Assembly: GCA_964451375.1 (NCBI GenBank)
Contig: CAYVIN010000002.1
Coordinates: 52,550 to 116,549 of the forward strand
Origin: JAGXQV01 sp964451375
Lineage (GTDB): Bacteria; Pseudomonadota; Gammaproteobacteria; Burkholderiales; Sulfuricellaceae
Length of the DNA: 64,000 nucleotides
Direction: 5' to 3'
The notes under the pieces were generated by a model. The model was not told where the DNA came from. It searched no databases and saw nothing but the letters and a program-made list of their open reading frames with translations. Numbering within the stretch: position 1 is the stretch's first letter; each line of letters begins with the position of its first letter. A program made the position numbers and the translations under genes. Positions 8,910 to 17,740 of this stretch are shown piece by piece.

Positions 8910-9710
8910 ATGACCATCATCATAAAAAATCCCCAGGAAATCGAAAAAATGCGTATTGCCGGCAAGCTGGCCGGTGAAGTGCTCGACTATATCAAGCCGT
9001 TTGTTGTCGCTGGGGTTTCCACAGGCGAATTAGACAAACTTTGCCACGATTACATGGTCAACGTGCAAGGATGTGTTCCGGCCCCTTTGAATTACGCACC
9101 AAAGGGACACCGCCCCTACCCAAAATCCATCTGCACATCGGTGAACCACCAAGTATGTCATGGCGTTCCAGGAGAGCGAAAACTGAAAGTCGGCGACGTT
9201 GTCAATCTCGACATTACCGTCATCAAGGATGGGTTTCACGGGGACAGCAGCCGTATGTATTACGTCGGCGAACCGTCCATTCAAGCGCGCCGCCTGTGTG
9301 AAATCAGCCATGAATGCCTATGGTTGGGTATCGCCGAAGTCAAACCTGGCGCATATTTGGGCGACATCGGGTTTGCCGTGCAAAGACACGCGGAAAAAAA
9401 CGGCTACAGCGTGGTTCGCGAATACTGCGGCCACGGTATCGGACGGGCCTTCCACGAAGACCCGCAAGTGCTCCACTATGGGAAACGCGGCGATGGGGTG
9501 CTTCTGGAAACGGGGATGATTTTCACCATTGAGCCGATGATCAACGCCGGTCGGCGCGATATCCGCCAGCTTGGCGACGGATGGACTATCGTCACCAAGG
9601 ATCACAGCCTTTCCGCCCAATGGGAACACACCATTCTGGTCACCGAACAGGGCTACGAAGTCCTGACCCTTTCCGCCGGCGCACCGGCCCAGCCCGATTT
9701 CAAGCCATAG
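8910..9710 (+). CDS. map: Type I methionine aminopeptidase
   Basis: Cytosolic metalloenzyme that removes the initiator methionine from nascent proteins. All five metal ligands and the catalytic histidine can be placed: NHQVCHG (His), NLDITVIKDGFHGD (two Asp), CGHGIGRAFHEDP (His), FTIEPMI (Glu) and WEHTILVT (Glu). The ATG at 8910 (MTIIIKNPQEIEKMR) gives 266 residues, the family norm; the upstream in-frame extension reads through the promoter and was rejected. glnD starts 4 bases after the stop, so the two genes are co-transcribed. Confidence 0.96.
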   Translation: MTIIIKNPQEIEKMRIAGKLAGEVLDYIKPFVVAGVSTGELDKLCHDYMVNVQGCVPAPLNYAPKGHRPYPKSICTSVNHQVCHGVPGERKLKVGDVVNLDITVIKDGFHGDSSRMYYVGEPSIQARRLCEISHECLWLGIAEVKPGAYLGDIGFAVQRHAEKNGYSVVREYCGHGIGRAFHEDPQVLHYGKRGDGVLLETGMIFTIEPMINAGRRDIRQLGDGWTIVTKDHSLSAQWEHTILVTEQGYEVLTLSAGAPAQPDFKP

Positions 9711-9714
9711 CCCC

Positions 9715-12267
9715 ATGTCCATTCCCTGGCGCGACGTATTAAAGGCCCGGCGTGGCGAACTCAACCAGCAGTTCCCGGGTATCAGCCCCACCCGTTACCT
9801 CCACGCCCATTGCCGACTGATCGACGAACTGCTTCGGGAAATCTGGAAAAGCACCGGGATGCCTGATGCACTCGCCCTGATTGCGGTTGGCGGATACGGG
9901 CGAGGAGAACTGTATCCTTTCTCTGATGTGGACTTGCTGATCCTCTTGCCGGGTGAAGTTGAGGCGCAAACCCAGGAAAAACTCGAGGCGTTGATCAGCC
10001 TGCTGTGGGATACCGGCATGGAAGTTGGCCACAGCGTACGCACAATTGACGAATGCCTGGAAGAAGGTCGCCGCGACATTTCCGTGCAAACCAACTTGCT
10101 CGAAGCACGTTTCCTGACTGGAAACCGCGAGCTGTTCGGAAATTTTCATTCGACCTACGCTGCAAACCTGGATACCAAAGCTTTTTACGAAGGTAAATTG
10201 CTCGAACAGCAGCAACGCCACAGCCGGTTTCACGATACCGCTTACAATCTTGAGCCTAATCTCAAGGAAAGCCCCGGTGGGTTGCGGGATATCCAGACCA
10301 TCACCTGGATTGCCAAGGCCTTGAAAATCGGCGCGGATTGGCCCGATCTGGTACGGGAAAAGCTGATCACCGCCCATGAGGCGACGTTAATACGCCGCCA
10401 CGAGAAATTCCTGCAAAATCTGCGTATTCGCCTGCACCTACTGGCCTCCCGCCGCGAAGACCGGATTGTATTCGACCATCAGCCCTCGCTGGCGGAACAA
10501 CTCGGCTTATTTGCAAACAAGTTGCGCAGCCCTAGCGAACAACTGATGCAACGTTATTACCGCACCGCCAAGGCAATAGTGGTGATGAATGAAGTTCTGA
10601 TTCGCAGCCTGCACAGGCGCATCAGCGCACCGGTATGCCACTTGCCCGAGATCATCGACTCGCAGTTTCAGGCGCGTGACCGCCTGCTGGAAATGCGTGA
10701 AGAAACGTTGTTTCAGGATCACCCGTCCGCCATCTTCGACCTGTTTCTGACGATGGAACGCCATCCCGAACTGAAGGGAATCAGTGCGGACACCTTGCGC
10801 GCCCTGTGGCGGGCAGTTCCCCTGATCGATACCGCCTTCCGCCGCTCCCCGGAAAATCGGCAGCGCTTTGTTGATTTTTTCCGTGAACCTCACGGCATCA
10901 CCCATGAACTTCGACGGATGAACCAGTTCGGGGTGTTAGGCCGCTACCTGCCAAATTTCGGGCGGATCGTCGGGCAGATGCAGCACGATCTTTTCCATGT
11001 TTACACGGTAGACGAGCACATCCTCTTCGTGGTGCGCAACCTGCGCCGATTTACCGTACCGGAATACGCCCATGAGTTTCCGTTATGCAGCAGGCTAATC
11101 AGCGCTTTCGAGCGCCCGGAAATTCTTTATCTGGCCGGATTGTTTCACGATGTCGCCAAAGGACGCGGCGGCGACCATTCCCGCCTCGGCGCTCTGGAAG
11201 CCCGGCGTTTTTGCCGCAGCCATGAGATTCGTGGAGAAGACGAGGAGCTTCTGACCTGGCTGGTGGAAAATCATCTGGTCATGTCGGCCACTGCGCAAAA
11301 GCAGGATGTCAGCGACCCCGATGTTATTGCCGCATTCGCCGCGCGGGTTCGCGATATGCGCCATTTAACCGGATTGTATTTACTGACGGTGGCTGATGTT
11401 CGCGGCACCAGTCCGAAAGTCTGGAATGCCTGGAAGGGACGCCTGCTGGAAAGTCTATATCTCTCGACCCGCCGTTACCTGTCCGGTGAAAACCTTGGCC
11501 CGGAAGCCTACCTTCAGGAGCGTCAGCTCGAAGCGCTCAAGACCTTGCGGCTATATGCCATTCCGGAAGAAGCCCACCTGGCCCTGTGGAAGCACATGGA
11601 CGATGGCTATTTCCTGCGTCATGAAGCCCACGAAATCGCCTGGCAAACCCGCCTGTTATACCGCCATGTAGATTCTCCCCGGCCCATCGTCCGAGCCCGC
11701 CTCAGCCCCACCGGAGCAGGCGTCCAGGTTCTGATCTACACCCCTGACCGGGATGATCTTTTTGCGCGCCTGTGCAGTTTCTTTGAGCGCACCGATTTCA
11801 ACATCGTCGAAGCCAAGGTCTGCACTACTCGCCACGGCTATGCACTGGACAGTTTCGTCGTTCTCGACCAGGCCGGCAAATCCGCACATTACCGGGACTT
11901 GCTCAATTTCATCGAACACGAATTAACCGAACGTCTGACCCGCCTGCCGCCACTCGAAACACCGGCGGATGGCCGTCTTAGCCGCCATCTGAGACATTTC
12001 CCGATTACCCCGGAAGTCAGCATTCGCCCCGATGAAAAAGGCGCCTATCACATTTTGTCGGTGGTCGCCGGAGATCGCCCCGGCCTGCTATCGCGCATCG
12101 CCCAGGTGTTTCTGCACCACGGCATACACCTGTACACCGCCAAAATCACCACATTGGGGGAGCGCGCCGAAGACACTTTCCTGATCAAGGGAGAAAATCT
12201 CGACCAATCCAGAACAGCCCTGCGCCTGGAAACGGAGTTGCTGCGCCAGTTGCAAATCCAGCACTAA
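9715..12267 (+). CDS. glnD: Bifunctional [protein-PII] uridylyltransferase / uridylyl-removing enzyme
   Basis: Glutamine sensor that uridylylates or de-uridylylates PII proteins and so controls nitrogen assimilation. The nucleotidyltransferase motif GGYGRGELYPFSDVDLLIL is at residues 59-77. The HD hydrolase site LFHDVAKGRGGDHS has HD at about 478-479. Two C-terminal ACT domains start near residue 670 (VQVLIYTPDRDDLFARL) and 777 (YHILSVVAGDRPGLLSRI). At 850 residues it is full length. The last four bases overlap, tail to tail, the stop of the minus-strand flagellar block. Confidence 0.97.
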   Translation: MSIPWRDVLKARRGELNQQFPGISPTRYLHAHCRLIDELLREIWKSTGMPDALALIAVGGYGRGELYPFSDVDLLILLPGEVEAQTQEKLEALISLLWDTGMEVGHSVRTIDECLEEGRRDISVQTNLLEARFLTGNRELFGNFHSTYAANLDTKAFYEGKLLEQQQRHSRFHDTAYNLEPNLKESPGGLRDIQTITWIAKALKIGADWPDLVREKLITAHEATLIRRHEKFLQNLRIRLHLLASRREDRIVFDHQPSLAEQLGLFANKLRSPSEQLMQRYYRTAKAIVVMNEVLIRSLHRRISAPVCHLPEIIDSQFQARDRLLEMREETLFQDHPSAIFDLFLTMERHPELKGISADTLRALWRAVPLIDTAFRRSPENRQRFVDFFREPHGITHELRRMNQFGVLGRYLPNFGRIVGQMQHDLFHVYTVDEHILFVVRNLRRFTVPEYAHEFPLCSRLISAFERPEILYLAGLFHDVAKGRGGDHSRLGALEARRFCRSHEIRGEDEELLTWLVENHLVMSATAQKQDVSDPDVIAAFAARVRDMRHLTGLYLLTVADVRGTSPKVWNAWKGRLLESLYLSTRRYLSGENLGPEAYLQERQLEALKTLRLYAIPEEAHLALWKHMDDGYFLRHEAHEIAWQTRLLYRHVDSPRPIVRARLSPTGAGVQVLIYTPDRDDLFARLCSFFERTDFNIVEAKVCTTRHGYALDSFVVLDQAGKSAHYRDLLNFIEHELTERLTRLPPLETPADGRLSRHLRHFPITPEVSIRPDEKGAYHILSVVAGDRPGLLSRIAQVFLHHGIHLYTAKITTLGERAEDTFLIKGENLDQSRTALRLETELLRQLQIQH

Positions 12268-12587
12268 ACCGGTGGAGGAAGGTGTGGTTTGAGGTCGGGT
12301 GGCGCTGGCGGAGCAGCTTTGCCATGTTCGAGTTGGTAAAGCCAGGCAAGCAGTTCGGCGACTGCAATGTAGAGCTCGGGCGGAATATGCTGATCCAGAT
12401 CGACCTGCATCAAAAGCGCCACCAGTTCCGGCGATTCATGCACATAAACCCCGGCTTCCTTGGCCCGCTCTATGATGGTTTCGGCAATCAGGCCTCGCCC
12501 CTTGGCGACGACCTGCGGCGCAGACTGTCCAGCCCGATACGCCATTGCCACCGCCAACTGGGGATTTCTTCTATTAGGCGTGTTCAT
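12264..12587 (-). CDS. FlhB C-terminus-like export-switch protein
   Basis: Small cytoplasmic protein of 107 residues. MAYRAGQSAPQVVAKGRG, AETIIERAKEAGVYVHESPELVALL and DLDQHIPPELYIAVAELLAWLY match the C-terminal cytoplasmic domain of FlhB/YscU export-switch proteins. It has no membrane segments and lacks the autocleaved NPTH motif, so it corresponds to the part of FlhB after the cleavage site. Such stand-alone FlhB-like proteins are known in several proteobacteria next to fliK. The start at 12587 (MNTPNRRNPQLA) overlaps the fliK 3' end by 14 bases. A role in hook-length or export switching is inferred from family and neighbour. Confidence 0.8.
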   Translation of the reverse strand: MNTPNRRNPQLAVAMAYRAGQSAPQVVAKGRGLIAETIIERAKEAGVYVHESPELVALLMQVDLDQHIPPELYIAVAELLAWLYQLEHGKAAPPAPPDLKPHLPPPV

Positions 12588-13788
12588 CACGTTCCACGGA
12601 TACGCCCAGCAGCCGCAAACCGGCGGCATCCAGAGAGTTCAGCAACTTGCCTTGGGCTTGTTTGAGATTATCGGCGGTATTTGGCTCAGCAGCCGCCAGG
12701 TTGATACGCAAACCATCACGAGTAAAAGCCAGTGCGGCGGATACTGTTCCCAAGTTTGGAAGATGCAGCCGCAGCTTGGTCTGCCACTGTGCAATCTCTT
12801 CACCGCCCCCCTCGCGGTTGCGCGCATCACGTTCCTCGACCACCCATTCCATATTCTGGCCCGACCACACCATGCCCTGCCACACCATTTGGCGAGTATC
12901 CAGCGTATTCAGTTGTTGCTGAATCAATGGCATGGTGTCCGGATGTACCATGTCAGCAGATTTCATACCGCCGACATCCCCTTGAAGCGTCACCATAACC
13001 TGTGCTTTGAGCGGCTCTGTCCCTCCCTCACTGGCGCTGGAAACCAAATGAGGGTTAACTTGGGAAACAAGTGGAGCCTCTGCCGAAGTGTCCGCACGAG
13101 GGGCTGAAGTCGGCAGTTGCTCGCCGACCACAGTGGAAAGTGTGCCCTGTGGCTCTTTCAGCAATTCATTGAGGGAGCGCTCCCCAGCGACCCATTGAGC
13201 CTGATGGGATTCGTAAAACAAACCGCTTTGCGACAAAGCGCCTCGCAACACCTGCGCAAACTCCTTGCTGTCACCGGGAGGCGCCTGAACCAAGGGAGTC
13301 GTTTTAGCCAAGGACTGGGCTTCGGGGTCGTTTTGCCTTTCGGCTACTTTTTGCAGCAGCGCACCAAGGAAACGTCCGGTATCACTCAGCACTACCGGGG
13401 GATGAGCGCCATCCGCAGCCGCCGCAAGAGGCAAATCCCCCCTATTCGCCAGGGCAGCCGCCCCGGCTGCGCCAACTGAAGCGCTTGCTTTTCCGGTCGC
13501 CTGGGCGTCTCGTGACAGGACAAAGGTCAGCCGGGGTTGATTCGCGACATACACCAATTCGATGTTATCGCCGGGCTGGGTATTCTTAGGCAGATTCATG
13601 TCAAGAACCTGCTCGCCGACACCAACCTGGAAGCGCCCATTGGGCAGACTGGCGAGAACATGGGCGGGGAGTTTGTCGCCCGGCGTCCACTGGGGAAGCT
13701 CCGCCGGGCTTTCCGCGACTTCGACGAGCGGTCGCGCGGTCGTCTTGACCAGCAGTTGAAGCTGATTCAGGACGTCGTTATGGATCAT
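12574..13788 (-). CDS. fliK: Probable flagellar hook-length control protein FliK
   Basis: Protein of 404 residues in the late flagellar block. The N-terminal half is low-complexity and rich in Ala, Pro and Gln, as in FliK rulers. The C-terminal part (about 300-400), with LRLHLPNLGTVSAALAFTRDGLRINLAAAEP and LRLLGVSVERDE, resembles the FliK C-terminal domain that contacts FlhB. The next gene encodes an FlhB C-domain homologue, which fits the FliK-FlhB partnership in the hook-to-filament switch. Sequence conservation in FliK is weak, so the call rests on domain shape and context. Confidence 0.75.
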   Translation of the reverse strand: MIHNDVLNQLQLLVKTTARPLVEVAESPAELPQWTPGDKLPAHVLASLPNGRFQVGVGEQVLDMNLPKNTQPGDNIELVYVANQPRLTFVLSRDAQATGKASASVGAAGAAALANRGDLPLAAAADGAHPPVVLSDTGRFLGALLQKVAERQNDPEAQSLAKTTPLVQAPPGDSKEFAQVLRGALSQSGLFYESHQAQWVAGERSLNELLKEPQGTLSTVVGEQLPTSAPRADTSAEAPLVSQVNPHLVSSASEGGTEPLKAQVMVTLQGDVGGMKSADMVHPDTMPLIQQQLNTLDTRQMVWQGMVWSGQNMEWVVEERDARNREGGGEEIAQWQTKLRLHLPNLGTVSAALAFTRDGLRINLAAAEPNTADNLKQAQGKLLNSLDAAGLRLLGVSVERDEHA

Positions 13789-13790
13789 GG

Positions 13791-14168
13791 CTAGCTTTTC
13801 TGGTGGCTAAGGCGATTCACCGCAATAATCAATTCAGCCTCTCCTCTGGATATCCCGCAGTTTACCGCCAGTTGATCGACATCCATGCCACTCTCGGCGA
13901 GCTTGACCGCTTCGCCATAGGGTCTAACGGTGCTCTCCTGACCACTTTTTAGCTTGTCGAATTCGACTTGTAGCACGTCGAGACGCTGGTGCAAGCGGTC
14001 GATGTCCAACTCCAGCGATTGCAGTTCTCTTTCACGTGCGCCGGAATCGGTCTTTCCTCCCCACCGCCCCGCGTTACGCATCAACAACAAGACTTCGGCG
14101 ACGTATACGCCGACGACCAATACCACCACAACCAGCAACTCGCGCCAGGTAACAACTATGCCTTCCAA
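13791..14168 (-). CDS. DUF2802-type membrane-anchored coiled-coil protein of the flagellar block
   Basis: Protein of 125 residues: an N-terminal membrane helix (about 7-30, LLVVVVLVVGVYVAEVLLL), a predicted coiled coil (about 45-75, ELQSLELDIDRLHQRLDVLQVEFDKL) and a C-terminal helix-turn-helix-like segment (EAVKLAESGMDVDQLAVNCGISRGEAELIIAVNRL) typical of DUF2802 proteins. The start is TTG at 14168, chosen because a GGAG motif lies 6 bases in front and the membrane helix begins at once. fliK follows 2 bases after the stop. Function is unknown; proteins of this kind sit in flagellar or chemotaxis clusters in related bacteria. Confidence 0.7.
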   Translation of the reverse strand: MEGIVVTWRELLVVVVLVVGVYVAEVLLLMRNAGRWGGKTDSGARERELQSLELDIDRLHQRLDVLQVEFDKLKSGQESTVRPYGEAVKLAESGMDVDQLAVNCGISRGEAELIIAVNRLSHQKS

Positions 14169-14238
14169 CTGGAACTCCTGTAAATCAGACAGGTGAATAA
14201 AAAAACAGGGGAGAGATTACCGGGACGCCAAGATGTTT

Positions 14239-14460
14239 TCAAGCATAATCATCGACTTGATGATCAGCATCGGTTTTTTGACGACCTCCCGGCAAAGAGG
14301 GAGGAATTTTAGTTTTTCCAGGTCGGCGGCGCTGCCAGGATTGATTGGAACGTTTTTGTTCTTCCTCGCGAATCACCGGCAATAAATCGGGCACACGTCC
14401 AACCGGCTCATTGGCTGCGTGAATCCGCCGCTGTTCCACGATAGCCACCGAGTAAGACAT
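14239..14460 (-). CDS. Small hypothetical protein between fliT and the DUF2802 gene
   Basis: Reading frame of 73 residues with a perfect AAGGAGG ribosome-binding sequence 4 bases before its ATG, which is the main reason to treat it as real. The protein is hydrophilic and basic in the middle (QRRRPGKTKIPPSLPGGRQK), with no membrane segment and no family I recognise. It lies 9 bases after fliT in the same orientation, so it is probably co-transcribed. Confidence 0.55.
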   Translation of the reverse strand: MSYSVAIVEQRRIHAANEPVGRVPDLLPVIREEEQKRSNQSWQRRRPGKTKIPPSLPGGRQKTDADHQVDDYA

Positions 14461-14469
14461 GACGCCTCC

Positions 14470-14799
14470 TTACGCTGAATCTATATACGCATCTTTCAAT
14501 TTTCTCTCGGTGCCCACGCTGTTCAGGATTATTCTGATCTCCCCTTGCCAGCACTCCACCAGGGATTTTGTTTCAAGATCGCAGTCCAGAATTTGCTTGA
14601 TCAGCGCAAGCTGCCGTTCCCGCGACAAATCATCCGTAGCAAGGCTAAAATCCAACGTCTGAAGGTGGGCAAGCAGGACGTCACGGCGACCTTCCAAGGC
14701 GATCAGTTCGTCCCACTCACCCTTTTTTGCCGCCTCCAACATCAACTCTGAGGTCGCCAATATCTCTGCATAACAGGCAGCGATATCCGCCATTTTCAT
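14470..14799 (-). CDS. fliT: Flagellar protein FliT
   Basis: Predicted export chaperone for the filament cap protein FliD. It has 109 residues, all helical in character: CYAEILATSELMLEAAKKGEWDELIALEGRRDVLLAHL, then a second helical hairpin to KLKDAYIDSA. Sequence similarity in this family is loose, but the size, the alpha-helical pattern and the position right after fliS (ATGA overlap) are characteristic. A second in-frame ATG two codons downstream is possible. Confidence 0.78.
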   Translation of the reverse strand: MKMADIAACYAEILATSELMLEAAKKGEWDELIALEGRRDVLLAHLQTLDFSLATDDLSRERQLALIKQILDCDLETKSLVECWQGEIRIILNSVGTERKLKDAYIDSA

Positions 14800-15263
14800 A
14801 TTCTGCCGTAGCTGGTAACTGCCTGATTCCGTGTTGGCTGAGCCAGCTGATTGCCAGCGCCCAGCGTCTCAGGATTCTTCTCGATAGCCGCCCACGCGCC
14901 ACGCAATTCGCTCAACAAAATATTAACTTCATCAAGCCCGCTCACATCGTTTTTCAAATTCGCCGTCAGCAGGCGATGACACATGTATTCATACAATGCG
15001 CCCAGGTTCTCGACCAACTCCCCACCCACCTTTTTGTCGAGGCTCAGGTTGAGACCTTGGTCGATAATCGCAATGGCCTTGGAAATCGCTTCCCCTTTTG
15101 CTGCAATTTCGTTCTTTTCCATGTGGAACTTGGCTTTTGAAATCGCCTTGATCGCACCATCAAACAATAGCAGGATAAGCCGGTGTGGGCTGGCCGTGGC
15201 AACACTCACATCCACACCGACCTGGGAATACGCATCCAGCGCATTTCGTGCGATAGCATTCAT
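14796..15263 (-). CDS. fliS: Flagellin export chaperone FliS
   Basis: Binds the C-terminus of flagellin in the cytoplasm and prevents early polymerisation. It has 155 residues. AYSQVGVDVSVATASPHRLILLLFDGAIKAISKAKFHM is the hallmark FliS N-terminal block, followed by AIAIIDQGLNLSLDKKVGGELVENLGALYEYM. The ribosome-binding site AGGTGAC precedes the ATG at 15263. Position between fliD and fliT is the standard order. Confidence 0.95.
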   Translation of the reverse strand: MNAIARNALDAYSQVGVDVSVATASPHRLILLLFDGAIKAISKAKFHMEKNEIAAKGEAISKAIAIIDQGLNLSLDKKVGGELVENLGALYEYMCHRLLTANLKNDVSGLDEVNILLSELRGAWAAIEKNPETLGAGNQLAQPTRNQAVTSYGRI

Positions 15264-15282
15264 TTTGTCACCTGTGTTGACT

Positions 15283-17265
15283 CTAGCCGCTGGTTGTTTT
15301 CGTCAGCGCAGCCAGTTGTTGAGTCAAATAATTGCTCGTCTTGGTCATACTGCTCATCAAGGTATCAAGCTGAGTAAACTGATTGCGATAACGTTTTTCG
15401 ATTGTAGCCAAACGTCTCGCAAGAGTGTCAGTCCTGGTGCCGAGATCCTCAATGCTTTTGTTGATTCCATCGGTTCGTCCCGCAAGCGACCCGCTGGAAC
15501 TGAGAATATTACTGATCAACGTATCCAGCTTTGTGGCATACCCTTGAACAAACGTCAAATTCCCACGCGAACCCAGTGCGCCGCCAAGCACCTGAAGCTT
15601 CAATCCACTATTATCGGTAAGGTACTGACCGGAACCGGTAGCAGATTGTCCGTTAATTGTACCAGCGACATCAACGCCATTGGTTGAAACCGGCGCTGCT
15701 CCCAAAAGATTTGTTACTGCAGTACCCGCCAGCGAGACATACGACGCAGAACCGTAACGATTGGAAGTTATCGACAGTACGCCCGTGCCATCGTCGCTAA
15801 CGGTTACCGCAATATCCTTGGAAGAAAACGCAGACGCCCCGTTAATCTTGGACTGCACTTCAGCAAGGAAGTCCGCCACGGTGGCATAGGTTCCATCCGC
15901 CAACGTTACGGTAGTAGATACACCGTCAACCGTCAGCGATAGCGAATCGTCCACTCCTGCAGTTATCGTCAACCCAGCGGGATCTGACCCCACGATATTT
16001 CCCTGTGTAGCGAGTTGGGAAATATCCAGCGCGTAACTACCCGGTTTAGTATTGGTAGTCGAACTGGTGTATTTGATCAGGCTATCTTCGGCCCTACCGA
16101 TCGATGTGAATAAACCCGCCACCGCCTCTGGATCGCTGGTAATGGCGCTCGACAATTTGTTGCTGTCCAATACCATGGTTCCGTCTCTTTGGATGGAAAT
16201 TCCGATGCTGGACAGGGAAGTCTGGCCACCGTTCAACCCTGAAATGGTGGTATTCAGAACGGAGCGGATTCGCGACTGTATCGACCTCACCGTAGAATCG
16301 CCAATCAACGTACCGGCTTTTTTGGTTTTTGCGTCATACGCCGTCAAATCACTGATTTGTTTCGCAAGCTCATTGTATCCCTTGACGAAGGTACTTACGG
16401 CGGAACTGACGGTGCTGCTGTCCCGAGAAACAGAAACGGTCGTTGTCGTGCCGACATTAGCTTTCAGGAGATTTAGGGTAACTCCCTGGATTGCGTCGGA
16501 TATCGAATTGCTAGGTTTCGAAATAGTCACACCATCAACCTTGACCACAGAATCAATGGCGGAAACGGTTTCCACCATATTTTTTGTGGCGGTTGGATCA
16601 TACGCCAACTGTGACAAACCACTGAGATCGGTATTCGTTGTATCCGCATCGGCCACACCGATTTTCAGACTATTCGAAGCGCCCATACTGGTGGACGCCA
16701 ACATCAGACGGTTGGTGGTTCCATCGTTGATGATACTTGCCGCCACTCCGATGTTTGCGGAATTGATAGCGTCCCGCACACCAGCCAAGGTATTGTGTGA
16801 GGCGTCGATTGTGACAGTTTTGGCCCCCTTACTGGCATTTGGGGTAAACGTATTGGCGCCTGAGTCATAGGTGCCGAAATAGAAGGTTAACGTCCCAGAG
16901 CCAACGACATCGGTAATGTTGTCTGCCGTAAAATCCGTCCGCAAAGCTTGCGCTTGGGCAAGTTTCTGTACTTCTACCGAATGGGACGAAGGAGATGCCG
17001 TTGACGAAGCCGAAGCGGACAGCAGGGTGCCGTCACCCACCGAAGTCGTCAAGGCAGTAAATTTTGAGGGGGTGTTCAGCGCCGCAAAAGATCCAGAAAA
17101 TGATGAAAGCGCACTTTTCAAGTTGCCGTACGCCGTCAATTGCGCCTGATAGCTCACCTCCTTGGTCGTAAGCACCGTCAGAGGCTGTCGTTCTACGCTC
17201 ATCAACTGACTAACAATGCCGTTTACATCAAGATTCGAGCCTATGCCAGGAGAAGAAATGGCCAT
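15283..17265 (-). CDS. fliD: Flagellar filament cap protein FliD (HAP2)
   Basis: Forms the cap under which flagellin subunits fold at the filament tip. The N-terminus MAISSPGIGSNLDVNGIVSQLMSVERQPL is the classic FliD_N block, and the C-terminus (about 600-660, LEDLGTRTDTLARRLATIEKRYRNQFTQLDTLMSSM) is the coiled-coil FliD_C domain. At 660 residues it is longer than the enterobacterial protein, with extra repeated Ser/Thr/Ala-rich beta-type domains in the middle that could be surface exposed and glycosylated. Confidence 0.95.
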   Translation of the reverse strand: MAISSPGIGSNLDVNGIVSQLMSVERQPLTVLTTKEVSYQAQLTAYGNLKSALSSFSGSFAALNTPSKFTALTTSVGDGTLLSASASSTASPSSHSVEVQKLAQAQALRTDFTADNITDVVGSGTLTFYFGTYDSGANTFTPNASKGAKTVTIDASHNTLAGVRDAINSANIGVAASIINDGTTNRLMLASTSMGASNSLKIGVADADTTNTDLSGLSQLAYDPTATKNMVETVSAIDSVVKVDGVTISKPSNSISDAIQGVTLNLLKANVGTTTTVSVSRDSSTVSSAVSTFVKGYNELAKQISDLTAYDAKTKKAGTLIGDSTVRSIQSRIRSVLNTTISGLNGGQTSLSSIGISIQRDGTMVLDSNKLSSAITSDPEAVAGLFTSIGRAEDSLIKYTSSTTNTKPGSYALDISQLATQGNIVGSDPAGLTITAGVDDSLSLTVDGVSTTVTLADGTYATVADFLAEVQSKINGASAFSSKDIAVTVSDDGTGVLSITSNRYGSASYVSLAGTAVTNLLGAAPVSTNGVDVAGTINGQSATGSGQYLTDNSGLKLQVLGGALGSRGNLTFVQGYATKLDTLISNILSSSGSLAGRTDGINKSIEDLGTRTDTLARRLATIEKRYRNQFTQLDTLMSSMTKTSNYLTQQLAALTKTTSG

Positions 17266-17282
17266 GGCGACACCCCCATTTC

Positions 17283-17675
17283 TTATGCTTTATCTGTAAA
17301 CAACAACCCCTGCAATTTATCCAGAGCCTTGGCAATCGCAAGAGCCTCTTCGGAAGGAAACTGGCGAATAACATCCTTGGTATCGGTATCAATTACCTTA
17401 ACCACATTCATCTTGGTATCTTCATCCACCGAAAACTGAAGATTCCTGGCCAGGGCCTGAATCGTCTTGTTGATTTTCTCCACCGACTGTTTGACTTCTT
17501 CGTTCCGCTGCGCGGATGAAGGAGCCTTGGCGGCGTCTTTGGTCACGGTCTCCACCGCCTTGACCGCATCCGTTGCACCGGATACCGGCTGAGCATGTGC
17601 TGAGGGATTGGCGGTTTGCTGGGATGCAGGTGAATAGCTTGCTCCCGCCACACCAGTTAAAGACTGAATTTCCAT
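17283..17675 (-). CDS. flaG: FlaG family flagellar protein
   Basis: Protein of 130 residues. The Ala/Ser-rich N-terminus is followed by the conserved FlaG domain: VEKINKTIQALARNLQFSVDEDTKMNVVKVIDTDTKDVIRQFPSEEALAIAKALDKL. FlaG proteins influence filament length in pseudomonads, vibrios and Campylobacter. It lies between fliC and fliD, the usual position, and is separated from fliC by a spacer with a large hairpin. Confidence 0.9.
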   Translation of the reverse strand: MEIQSLTGVAGASYSPASQQTANPSAHAQPVSGATDAVKAVETVTKDAAKAPSSAQRNEEVKQSVEKINKTIQALARNLQFSVDEDTKMNVVKVIDTDTKDVIRQFPSEEALAIAKALDKLQGLLFTDKA

Positions 17676-17696
17676 GATCGTCTACCTCGCGTTAAT

Positions 17697-17724
17697 CCGG
17701 TCGATTGCCGCAGCAACCGACCGG
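17697..17724 (-). terminator. Hairpin between fliC and flaG
   Basis: Long inverted repeat CCGGTCG...CGACCGG whose 14-base loop contains a nested TTGC-CGCA-GCAA stem. It starts 16 bases after the fliC stop. There is no U-tract behind it, so it may be a weak or Rho-assisted terminator, or a 3' stabiliser that keeps fliC mRNA in excess over flaG-fliD. Confidence 0.5.
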
Positions 17725-17740
17725 AAACTCTACTTCAACC

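Noticed and set aside
16052..16870. Plus-strand frame of 272 codons
   Set aside because: Lies wholly antisense to the repeat-rich centre of fliD; the composition mirrors the Ser/Thr-rich sense strand.
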